Shown here piece by piece: positions 1-5,061 of a stretch of 7,156 nt of DNA. The notes beneath the pieces are model-generated. The model ran no database searches and had not been told where the DNA came from. It was given only the letters and a program-made list of their open reading frames with translations. Positions within the stretch are counted from its first letter, which is position 1, and every line of letters begins with the position of its first letter. Both the position numbers and the translations under genes were made by a program. This stretch comes from Methanomicrobia archaeon LH_S13 (GTDB lineage: Archaea; Halobacteriota; Syntropharchaeia; Alkanophagales; Methanospirareceae): contig JAGXOR010000068.1 in NCBI GenBank assembly GCA_023659785.1, forward strand, positions 1-7,156. The letters are read 5' to 3'.

Positions 1-112
1 CTAATACTATCAAATAATAGAAAAATGGACAAAAAGTTCATATTTTGTCATCATAGCTCTTCCCTCTCCCGGTATTCCCACACAGGTCGGGAGGTATGTA
101 ATTGAGTGATGT
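1..112. other. Left edge, 3' flank of the DUF2284 gene, no gene recognised
   Basis: This stretch lies downstream of the minus-strand DUF2284 stop. It contains a 6-bp inverted repeat, CTCCCG (66-71) and CGGGAG (88-93), with a 16-nt loop. This could be a weak transcript-end hairpin, but no clear T-run follows it. Plus-strand frame 1 is open from the window edge to a stop at 103-105, but its translation resembles nothing I know and cannot be judged without the sequence to the left. Confidence 0.4.
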
Positions 113-703
113 TCATTCTATCAATAGCAGCCCAAAGAGGGTTATTTTTTGATACGGAGATGTAAACACTTCTGCTTCATACCCAATCTTCCTCACGGTC
201 TTGAAAACATCTATTCCACACGCTTCCATTGAAGGTCTTGCTCTATCTTGATGTTTACAAAATCTCTTTGGTGCCTGGTCAAGAGGTTTATCTTGCTCTG
301 GTATGCATGGGTCACAGTAGGAGCAGGGAAGCGCATCCATTGCGAATGCCTTGTAATATCCTGATAGGTATGTGTGTCTTTCTAATTCAAACATTGTATC
401 ACTTATCTTCATAATGGCATCCCATAGGAAATGGTGAAGATGGCGAGGGGGGACATCTAAATTGGGCTTTACATCCTCAAATCTTGTGATAAGCGCTTTT
501 TCATATCCTTTTATGAGTTTCCTCGTCTCTTCCGGCGTTGGTGTATAGGGCGGGCAGTTCAGATGCTTACCATAGCCTCTACATCCATATCTGCATTTCC
601 ACCGCACCCAATCCGCTACTTCTATTTCATTTGCGGGGATAAGTTTGAAATCATTATGAATTCTTCTTAATTCATGCAACAGTGCATCTAAATCTTCTTT
701 CAT
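113..703 (-). CDS. DUF2284 Cys-rich predicted metal-binding protein
   Basis: A 196-residue protein of the DUF2284 family (predicted metal-binding protein, COG5423 type), at about the family's usual full length. An N-terminal cluster has Cys37, Cys41 and Cys50 in the pattern KCRYGCRGYGKHLNCPP. A second cluster has Cys127, Cys130 and Cys133 (CSYCDPC), followed by Cys149 and Cys162 in RPSMEACGIDV. The eight cysteines suggest Zn or Fe-S binding, but no reaction is established for the family, so the function stays unknown. There is no signal peptide or membrane segment, so it is probably cytosolic. The ATG at 703 is preceded by a short purine run (GAGAG) that is only a weak Shine-Dalgarno. The gene stands alone. 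Only 8 bp separate its start from the terminal inverted repeat of a decayed insertion sequence, so its original promoter has probably been displaced. Confidence 0.85.
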   Translation of the reverse strand: MKEDLDALLHELRRIHNDFKLIPANEIEVADWVRWKCRYGCRGYGKHLNCPPYTPTPEETRKLIKGYEKALITRFEDVKPNLDVPPRHLHHFLWDAIMKISDTMFELERHTYLSGYYKAFAMDALPCSYCDPCIPEQDKPLDQAPKRFCKHQDRARPSMEACGIDVFKTVRKIGYEAEVFTSPYQKITLFGLLLIE

Positions 704-711
704 CTCTCATT

Positions 712-732
712 TTGTATTTGTATAGCTACCTA
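712..732 (+). repeat. Left terminal inverted repeat of the IS66 remnant
   Basis: This arm pairs with 1386-1406. The first 16 bases differ at one position, and the next ACCT matches after one gap. It starts 8 bp upstream of the DUF2284 start codon. Confidence 0.55.
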
Positions 733-735
733 TCT

Positions 736-745
736 CTTTAAAAGC
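736..745 (-). promoter_or_regulatory. Candidate TATA box for the DUF2284 gene, inside the IS remnant
   Basis: Read on the minus strand the sequence is GCTTTTAAAG, preceded by the A-rich GAAAA, which could serve as a BRE. It is centred about 36 bp upstream of the ATG at 703. A start about 25 bp downstream of it would give a roughly 10-nt leader. This is a motif-only call in AT-rich DNA. Confidence 0.3.
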
Positions 746-809
746 TTTTCGGTTTTTTTTATTTGCGAAAAAATCAAGTATAAGAAATGAAAGATGTTCT
801 AAGCACACA

Positions 810-1386
810 ATGAGTGAAGAATTGGACTTTGAGATGCCAATGGCACTGTGTAGCAATTATCAAGCTTCGATGAATGAGATAGAGGAGCTGAAAGAGAAGA
901 TAGCGGAGCTTGAAGAACAGAATGCTGAGTTGAAAAAGCAGAATATGGATTTGAAAAAGCAGAATGATGAGCTAAGTGTGAACCTGCTTGTGTATCTAAC
1001 AATGGTTGAAATTCAGCCTCCGTGGTGTTCTTCGGAGAATCAAGGATTTTGCTTCTCATCTCAATTCCTTTGATATCACTCCTAAAGGCATTCAAGATGC
1101 AATCCTCCGTGTAGGAGAAGCCTGCAAGAACGCTTATTTCAGAAACGGCTTGGGAGTCTGGTATACATGCCTCCTTTATCCCGGTATGGAGCCAACAAAC
1201 CATCTCAGCGAGCAGGTTATCAGGGAGCATGTGCTCATGCGGAAGATCATAGGTGCCTTTAGATCCCAGAATGGCGCTGAGTATTATCAATACATAGCTT
1301 CAGTCTTCGCTACGTGGTGATTACAAGGAAAAGATGTGTACGATGAACTCAAAGAATTGCTCTACTCACCAATGAACTTTGTTTGA
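810..1386 (+). pseudogene. IS66-family transposase, disrupted (internal deletion, frame change, in-frame stop)
   Basis: The first part (810 to about 975) encodes MSEELDF followed by a strong coiled coil with heptads such as ELEEQNAELKKQN. This matches the N-terminal leucine-zipper region of IS66 transposases. From about 1000 the coding continues in a different frame and gives the IS66 C-terminal signature: YPGMEPTNHLSEQ, then IREHVLMRKIIGAFRS, GAEYYQYIA and ATW. The Glu of HLSEQ would be the last acidic residue of the DDE site. The zinc-finger-like region and the segment carrying the first two catalytic Asp residues are absent. A TGA at 1318-1320 interrupts the C-terminal frame just before LQGKDVYDELKELL, which ends at a TGA at 1384-1386. 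The gene is therefore dead three ways. Exact repeats of TTGAAAAAGCAGAAT at 930-944 and 951-965 reflect the heptad periodicity. The family call is confident from the C-terminal motif. Confidence 0.8.
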
Positions 1387-1406
1387 GGTGAGCTAAACAA
1401 ATACAA
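1386..1406 (-). repeat. Right terminal inverted repeat of the IS66 remnant
   Basis: This is the reverse-complement partner of 712-732. It begins at the last base of the transposase remnant's stop codon, a typical tight fit of transposase end and IS end. About 100 bp of sequence with no recognisable gene follow before the next gene. Confidence 0.55.
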
Positions 1407-1466
1407 TGCCCCTCCCCTATTTACAGGAAATGGTGCCAAAGTTTGTTGATGTGAACTCAATGATTA

Positions 1467-1474
1467 TTTATACT
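1467..1474 (+). promoter_or_regulatory. Candidate TATA box for the CoA-binding protein gene
   Basis: TTTATACT lies about 35 bp upstream of the ATG at 1505. An archaeal start site about 25 bp downstream of it would leave a leader of roughly 10 nt. This rests on motif and spacing only. Confidence 0.35.
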
Positions 1475-1504
1475 CTGAAATATAGGTGATAAATAAAGAT
1501 AAAG

Positions 1505-1906
1505 ATGCATAAAATGAACACAGACAAGATAAAAGAATTCTTGAGGAAAGAGAACATCTTTGCCGTTGTTGGCGTTTCGAGAAAAACTGCGAAGTACGGG
1601 CATCAGGTATATAAAGACCTGAAAGAAGCGGGTTATGTAGTTTACCCCTTAAATCCGAATATTGACGAAGTTATGGGCGACAGATGCTACCATTCGTTAA
1701 GCGAACTGCCCGAAAAACCCGACGTTGTAGATACCGTAATCCCACCAAACGTTACGGAAAAAACAGTTGAGGAATGCCGAGAATTGGGAATAGAGAGAGT
1801 ATGGATGCAGCCCGGTTCTGAATCCGAGCACGCAATACGCTTTTGCGAGGAAAACAACATAAAAGTAGTGCATGATGTATGCGTGATGGTAAAAAGGAGG
1901 GAATAA
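1505..1906 (+). CDS. CoA-binding domain protein (CoA_binding_2, YccU-like)
   Basis: A 133-residue single-domain protein with a Rossmann-type CoA-binding fold (PF13380 family, YccU-like). Landmarks are FAVVGVSR (19-26), the phosphate-binding start of the first strand; GHQVYKDLKEAGYVVYPLNP (32-51); PDVVDTVIPP (72-81); WMQPGSES (100-107); and the C-terminal IKVVHDVCVM with the conserved late Cys. The fold is shared with succinyl-CoA synthetase alpha and acyl-CoA synthetases, but here it stands alone, so a CoA-sensing or CoA-binding role is likely and the substrate is unknown. It is probably cytosolic. The ATG at 1505 is used; a second ATG at 1514 is equally possible because neither has a good Shine-Dalgarno. 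It converges on hemD with only 27 bp between the coding regions. Confidence 0.88.
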   Translation: MHKMNTDKIKEFLRKENIFAVVGVSRKTAKYGHQVYKDLKEAGYVVYPLNPNIDEVMGDRCYHSLSELPEKPDVVDTVIPPNVTEKTVEECRELGIERVWMQPGSESEHAIRFCEENNIKVVHDVCVMVKRRE

Positions 1907-1923
1907 GCAATCCCACAAAAAAT

Positions 1924-1944
1924 AAACTTTTTCCTAAAAAGTTT
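1924..1944. terminator. Bidirectional terminator-like hairpin between convergent genes
   Basis: AAACTTTTT (1924-1932) and AAAAAGTTT (1936-1944) form a perfect 9-bp inverted repeat with a 3-nt loop. It lies between the CoA-binding gene (+, ending 1906) and hemD (-, ending 1934) and overlaps the hemD stop codon. Either transcript would carry U-rich sequence in or after the stem. The stem is AT-rich and thermodynamically modest, and archaeal termination depends mainly on U-tracts, so the function is inferred. Confidence 0.5.
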
Positions 1945-2713
1945 TACTCTTTATCTCCTTCAGAACGTCTTCAAAAGTACTTTTTCGTGCAACCAAATCA
2001 ACTTTCATGCCTTCTTGTGTTATAGTTTCAGCAGTCAAATCACTAATAGCGGCAATTTTCGCGTGTTCTAAAACCTCAGAGATCTTTTCTTTCTTTCCAA
2101 ATTTTCTGGCAAGCTTCAAAAACGTTTTAAACGTTAAAGAACTCGTGAATATAACATAATCAGGGTTATAGGTTACGAACTCCGAAAACAGCTCTTTCTC
2201 TTCTTCGGTATCCCTTATCTCCACTTTATACACCTTGATGTCCTTCACGAAAGCACCTTTTTGACGTAAAAAGTCCAGAATGTCCCGTCCACCCTCGGCG
2301 CTCCTCAGGAAAACGATTTTTTTTTCTGCATCTTCTCTCTTATCCATTAGCTCCATGAGCCCTTTTGCACTGTATTGCTCCGGCATAAAATCAACTCGCA
2401 CACCTCGTTTCTCGAGTTCCGAACCCGTAACCGGACCAATAGCGCATATTTCGATAGCCGCGTCCGAAAGCTTCGCTTTCAATTCAAATTTACCTTCGCA
2501 GATGCCGAACGATTTCTTTACGCCGTTTAGACTCGTGAAGACGACTATGTCCACGCGCTCATTAAAAACATCCTCTATCTCATTCAATGCCTCTTTTCTA
2601 TCTACCAGTTCAAACAGGGTAAAGCCGAAGAAATCAAACCCGTATCTATCTGCCTTTTCCTTTGACCGTTTAAGCACGTTCTCAGGTCGAAAGACTGCTA
2701 TTTTCTTTCTCAT
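1934..2713 (-). CDS. hemD: Uroporphyrinogen-III synthase
   Basis: A 259-residue protein of the HemD family, which cyclises hydroxymethylbilane with inversion of ring D to give uroporphyrinogen III, the precursor of siroheme, cobalamin, coenzyme F430 and haem. The two-lobed pattern is clear. Lobe one opens with KKIAVFRPEN (3-12) and has DIVVFTSLNGV (55-65). The lobe-two segment has ICAIGPVTGSELEKRGVRVDFMP (89-111), then KIVFLRSAEGGRDILDFL (132-149) and PDYVIFTSSLTFKTFL (184-199). The length is normal for the family. The open frame runs back to 2896, but that extension is low-complexity Ser/Phe/Lys and HemD similarity begins at MRKKIAVF, so the ATG at 2713 is chosen. GAGG about 12 bases upstream supports this. 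No other tetrapyrrole gene is in the window. HemD sequences diverge widely, but these motifs are strong. Confidence 0.9.
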   Translation of the reverse strand: MRKKIAVFRPENVLKRSKEKADRYGFDFFGFTLFELVDRKEALNEIEDVFNERVDIVVFTSLNGVKKSFGICEGKFELKAKLSDAAIEICAIGPVTGSELEKRGVRVDFMPEQYSAKGLMELMDKREDAEKKIVFLRSAEGGRDILDFLRQKGAFVKDIKVYKVEIRDTEEEKELFSEFVTYNPDYVIFTSSLTFKTFLKLARKFGKKEKISEVLEHAKIAAISDLTAETITQEGMKVDLVARKSTFEDVLKEIKSKTF

Positions 2714-2734
2714 TTTGGCTGCCTCTTTTTTATT

Positions 2735-2742
2735 ACTAAATA
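2735..2742 (-). promoter_or_regulatory. Candidate TATA box for hemD
   Basis: On the minus strand TTATTTAG lies about 25 bp upstream of the hemD ATG at 2713, between the GAGG ribosome-binding sequence and the 2749-2767 palindrome. The surrounding DNA is AT-rich, so this is a motif-level call. Confidence 0.3.
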
Positions 2743-2748
2743 AAAAAC

Positions 2749-2767
2749 CTTTCTTTGCAAAAGAAAG
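2749..2767. repeat. Perfect 8-bp inverted repeat upstream of hemD
   Basis: CTTTCTTT (2749-2756) and AAAGAAAG (2760-2767) flank a GCA loop, 36-54 bp upstream of the hemD start. Its position just upstream of the candidate TATA box would suit a regulator-binding site, although simple A/T-rich composition raises the odds of chance. Confidence 0.4.
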
Positions 2768-2906
2768 CTTTACCAAAGAAAAATAGAATACGCTGGGAGG
2801 GGAGAAGGAAATGGAGAAGAGAGAATTGATTGAAAAAGGAACGGAAAGAAAAGACACGTTAATGATTAATTTTGAAGATAACATCAATTGTTGCATCCAT
2901 TTATCC

Positions 2907-2934
2907 AGCGGACAAAAAAGATTTCCGCTTTTTT
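2907..2934 (+). terminator. Terminator-like hairpin with T-run in the hemD/UPF0104 gap
   Basis: AGCGGA (2907-2912) and TCCGCT (2924-2929) form a 6-bp stem with an 11-nt loop. TTTTTT (2929-2934) follows directly on the + strand. It resembles an intrinsic terminator, but no established + strand gene precedes it. It could end a short untranslated transcript or be fortuitous. Confidence 0.3.
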
Positions 2935-3088
2935 ATCCTCTTCTTTCGCCCTCTCTTCTTCCCTTCCTGCGGAAAATCACCATTGGAGTTCTCAAATTGA
3001 TCTCTGATGTTCCTGACCTGTCTATCTGAGTAATTAGTTACAAAAGCAACCGTTTTCTGCGGAATACCACAGTTTTTGGTAGTTTATC

Positions 3089-3096
3089 TTTATATA
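3089..3096 (+). promoter_or_regulatory. TATA box of the UPF0104 membrane protein gene
   Basis: TTTATATA is a close match to the archaeal TATA consensus. Its centre is about 26 bp upstream of the ATG at 3118, which places the transcription start at or beside that ATG. This supports a leaderless mRNA and argues against the upstream TTG start at 3076. Confidence 0.55.
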
Positions 3097-3117
3097 GTTA
3101 CTGCACTATTTCTTTTT

Positions 3118-4152
3118 ATGTCCAAACGCCGGAAACTACTATTGCTGACAGTATCTCTTGCAATAAGCCTTTTAACTATATTTTTCATTCTCTTTTTCAG
3201 TCCCTACAAAATAACCCCTGCGACAATTGATGCTCTTGCAAGAATCAACCCATTCTATCTGTCATTAGCAATTGTACTGCATGGCACGTCCTGGATAGTA
3301 TGGGGCTGTCGACTAAAGATAATAAGTAATTTTGTTGGAAAAAGTGCTGGGGGTGAAAAGGGAGAAGCAAACGATTTGAAATTGCTAAGATCAATAAAGA
3401 TAATTTTAGCCAGCCTCTTTGCAGCATGCATAACACCTTCTCAATTTGGCGGCGAACCTGTGAGAATTTACCTGCTGAAAAAAAACGGGCTTTCTGTTGG
3501 GGATGGAACAGCAGTTGTTTTTGGTGAGAGAGTACTGGACTTTATCGTTATCTCGATTGGTGCTGCAATAAGTTTTCTGATGTTTAGAGCAGTATTATCC
3601 AACTATTCAATCATATACACCATTTTTACGGTCATCGGAGTTTGCCTCTTTGTGGGCATTGTGCCCATGGCTTTTGCTCTAATGTATCCTGAGAAGGCGA
3701 ATAAACTCGCTGAAGTATTGTTTTCAAAAATAAAAATTAAACGACTGGAATGGATAAAGGAGAAATTCTATCAAGAGTTGAATAATTTTTTCGATGCCGT
3801 AAAGAGATTTCGGTACGAAGGGAAAGCCACTCTCGGATTTGCTTTACTTATTACCATCGCATTCTGGTTGGTTACGTTCATAGTTCCTTCGTTCTTACTG
3901 CTTGGTTTCGGTGCGAGTCCCATTTGGATTTACTCAATCGCAGCACAATTTATCTTTATTCTAATCGTTGCAGTGCCTCTAACTCCTGGTGGCAGCGGCA
4001 TAGCAGAAGTTAGCTTCACTTTTCTATATCACACACTGGTAGGAGCACCCATATTGGGAGTTTTTGTGATCTTATGGAGATTAAGCACGTATTATGTGGA
4101 CTTGATTGCAGGTGGAACTACAAGCGTAAAAATTCTCAGCGAGATGCCTTAA
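3118..4152 (+). CDS. UPF0104 / LPG-synthase-type polytopic membrane protein, AglD-like
   Basis: A 344-residue integral membrane protein of the PF03706 family (LPG_synthase_TM / UPF0104). In archaea this module occurs alone or fused in AglD-type proteins and is associated with lipid or lipid-linked sugar handling. Signature segments are ITPSQFGGEPVRIYLL (105-120), FGERVLDFIVI (135-145) and VPLTPGGSGIAEVSF (286-300). About seven or eight hydrophobic helices can be seen, beginning at residues 7-27. A Lys/Arg-rich internal stretch (about 203-236) is probably cytoplasmic. The ATG at 3118 is preferred because the TATA box sits 26 bp upstream; the open frame itself extends to 3076. It converges on the glycosyltransferase operon, which favours a role in moving or modifying a glycan lipid carrier, but this is inference. 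No soluble catalytic domain is attached, so lysyl transfer is unlikely. Confidence 0.85.
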   Translation: MSKRRKLLLLTVSLAISLLTIFFILFFSPYKITPATIDALARINPFYLSLAIVLHGTSWIVWGCRLKIISNFVGKSAGGEKGEANDLKLLRSIKIILASLFAACITPSQFGGEPVRIYLLKKNGLSVGDGTAVVFGERVLDFIVISIGAAISFLMFRAVLSNYSIIYTIFTVIGVCLFVGIVPMAFALMYPEKANKLAEVLFSKIKIKRLEWIKEKFYQELNNFFDAVKRFRYEGKATLGFALLITIAFWLVTFIVPSFLLLGFGASPIWIYSIAAQFIFILIVAVPLTPGGSGIAEVSFTFLYHTLVGAPILGVFVILWRLSTYYVDLIAGGTTSVKILSEMP

Positions 4153-4324
4153 GGGTAATTGCTCAATATCTTTATCTTGTGGGAAAAAATCCTAAATCCT
4201 AAATCCTAAACAAATCCCAATGACCAAAATTACAAATTCAAAATTGAAATTTGAAATTGTTTAGAGTTTAAAATTAGAGTTTAGGATTTTTCACCGTTTA
4301 TTGAGCAAGTCCCCTTGAGGCATC
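4143..4324. repeat. 182-bp nested near-palindrome between convergent genes
   Basis: The outer arms, 4143-4168 and 4299-4324, are inverted copies matching at 23 of 26 positions, including a perfect 10-bp TTGCTCAATA. The left arm includes the last codons and TAA of the membrane protein gene. Nested inside are three further inverted pairs: AAAAATCCTAAA (4185-4196) with TTTAGGATTTTT (4280-4291); CTAAACAA (4206-4213) with TTGTTTAG (4257-4264); and a central CAAATTCAA / TTGAAATTTG palindrome (4233-4253). Either transcript could fold into one long hairpin, so the region may act as a bidirectional terminator or RNA stabiliser. The inner part looks like a MITE-type palindromic repeat. Confidence 0.8.
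4185..4291. mobile_element. Candidate MITE-like palindromic repeat unit with AAATCCT tandem repeats
   Basis: A non-coding unit of about 107 bp, bounded by 12-bp perfect inverted ends. At its left end are three direct copies of AAATCCT (4187-4207). It is very AT-rich and has no coding potential. I recall repeats of the general form AAATCCTAAATCC...GGATTT as dispersed elements in many environmental microbial genomes, but I cannot search for copies here, so its mobility is unproven. Confidence 0.45.
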
Positions 4325-4334
4325 CACGTTATTC

Positions 4335-5060
4335 TTATTCTATCCGCCTAAAGTATCGTAATCCACTTATTTTTTTCACTTTCTTGCCTATGGCAAGTCG
4401 CGTATCACCATATAACCAGAGCAAAAGCACTTTTAGGTAGCCACTCTCTTCCAAACGTCTCATTGATATTTTTACCATCAACTTACGGTCAAAAACTACC
4501 TTTCCCGCTTTACGAAGGCGTAACCCCATTTCAATATCGTCAAGATAAGGTGCATCCGTATCGTATCCACCGATAGATAGGAACGCTGATTTTTTGAATG
4601 CTGTATTGTTACCTGGCATTCCTGTAAGGCTGAATAGGGAAGACAATGGATGAATGAAGTTAATGACGAAATAAGCTGCACGTGCCCTGAATTTGCGTTC
4701 TATTGGTTCGTTGGGTCCACAAACACCTACAACCTCTTCCCTCTTTAAAAGCATTAATACGCACTCTAACCAAAAATCCGGCAGTATAACGTCAATGTCC
4801 GTTGTTGCAATAATTTCTGCTCTTGTCACTTCGACACCATCATTTCTCGCACCACCAACTCCTTTGCTTTTCTGCTGTATGACCACATCGGCATATTTTT
4901 TTGCTGCTCTTACCGTTTCATCTGTGCTCCCACCATCTACAACCACGATTTCAAATTCATCTCTACTTAGCGACTGGTTTGAGAAATTGCTGAGTCTCTT
5001 CTCGATAATATCTTCCTCGTTATACGTTGGTATAACCACTGAAATCTTTGGTTTTTGCAT
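4335..5060 (-). CDS. GT2 family glycosyltransferase (second of a tandem pair)
   Basis: A 241-residue GT-A fold, family 2 glycosyltransferase. It has KISVVIPTYNEE (5-16), the nucleotide-binding start; FEIVVVDGGSTDETV (36-50); the conserved GVGGARNDG (67-75); a DxD-type metal/sugar-nucleotide motif, DID (88-90); GNNTAFKK (150-157); and the LDDIEMGLRLRKAG acceptor/catalytic region (173-186) with its acidic pair. It probably uses a nucleotide-diphospho-sugar, but donor and acceptor cannot be read from sequence. There is no C-terminal pair of long membrane helices as in dolichol-phosphate mannose synthases; a hydrophobic stretch near 210-217 may sit on the membrane surface. It starts 1 bp after the stop of the upstream paralogue and so is probably translationally coupled to it. 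It is the last gene of the operon and faces the 182-bp palindrome. Confidence 0.9.
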   Translation of the reverse strand: MQKPKISVVIPTYNEEDIIEKRLSNFSNQSLSRDEFEIVVVDGGSTDETVRAAKKYADVVIQQKSKGVGGARNDGVEVTRAEIIATTDIDVILPDFWLECVLMLLKREEVVGVCGPNEPIERKFRARAAYFVINFIHPLSSLFSLTGMPGNNTAFKKSAFLSIGGYDTDAPYLDDIEMGLRLRKAGKVVFDRKLMVKISMRRLEESGYLKVLLLWLYGDTRLAIGKKVKKISGLRYFRRIE

Positions 5061-5061
5061 A

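Larger units (their letters stand above)
712..1406 (+). mobile_element. Degenerate IS66-family insertion sequence, internally deleted, with terminal inverted repeats
   Basis: This is a roughly 695-bp remnant of an IS66-type element. Its outer ends are imperfect inverted repeats: TTGTATTTGTATAGCT at 712-727 against TTGTATTTGTTTAGCT (reverse complement of 1391-1406), 15 of 16 identical. The match continues as ACCT after a one-base gap. Inside is a broken transposase in the direction of the + strand. Intact IS66 relatives are much longer, so most of the catalytic region has been lost. I see no 8-bp target duplication (704-711 differs from 1407-1414). The right end could reach 1424, because the reverse complement of 1418-1424 is GTAAATA, similar in style to IS66 termini; the left end would then be truncated. 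The element cannot move itself, but it could have been mobilised in trans if its ends are functional. Confidence 0.6.
2714..3117. other. Divergent intergenic region between hemD and the UPF0104 membrane protein gene
   Basis: About 400 bp without a convincing gene. It should hold the promoters of hemD (left) and the membrane protein (right). It is strongly strand-biased: purine-rich from about 2790 to 2855 and pyrimidine-rich from about 2930 to 2968 on the + strand. It contains a palindrome near hemD (2749-2767), a terminator-like hairpin (2907-2934), and three copies of a C(A/T)GCGGA word at 2906, 2967 and 3057. A 72-codon + frame at 2811-3029 has a purine-rich stretch just before its ATG, but its translation looks non-coding and resembles no family I know. 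I leave it as an unlikely small gene. Confidence 0.5.

Noticed and set aside
10..54. 14-codon minus-strand peptide frame (ATG at 54) after a purine-rich GGGAGAGGG run
   Set aside because: Too short, with no similarity or context. The purine run also forms part of the 66-93 inverted repeat.
799..1290. 163-codon minus-strand open frame opposite the transposase remnant
   Set aside because: It is antisense to the coiled coil and C-terminal motif of the IS66 remnant. Its Ser/Leu/His-rich repeats mirror the heptad-coding repeats, and it resembles no protein family.
1318..1320. TGA inside the transposase frame as selenocysteine or other recoding
   Set aside because: The gene already lacks its catalytic middle and changes frame, so a plain nonsense mutation in a dead gene is the simpler explanation.
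704..1414. Target-site duplication flanking the IS66 remnant
   Set aside because: The 8 bases outside each end (704-711 and 1407-1414) do not match, so no duplication can be claimed.
2714..2896. 61-residue N-terminal extension of hemD
   Set aside because: It is low-complexity, AT-driven sequence covering the candidate promoter and palindrome. HemD similarity starts at the ATG at 2713, which has its own ribosome-binding sequence.
2811..3029. 72-codon + strand open frame after a purine-rich, Shine-Dalgarno-like run
   Set aside because: Its composition follows the purine-rich then pyrimidine-rich DNA, it contains the terminator-like hairpin, and no family is recognisable. Kept only as a note in the intergenic entry.
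4187..4207. AAATCCT tandem copies as a CRISPR or iteron array
   Set aside because: Only three contiguous 7-bp units with no spacers and no replication gene nearby. They form one end of a palindromic unit instead.
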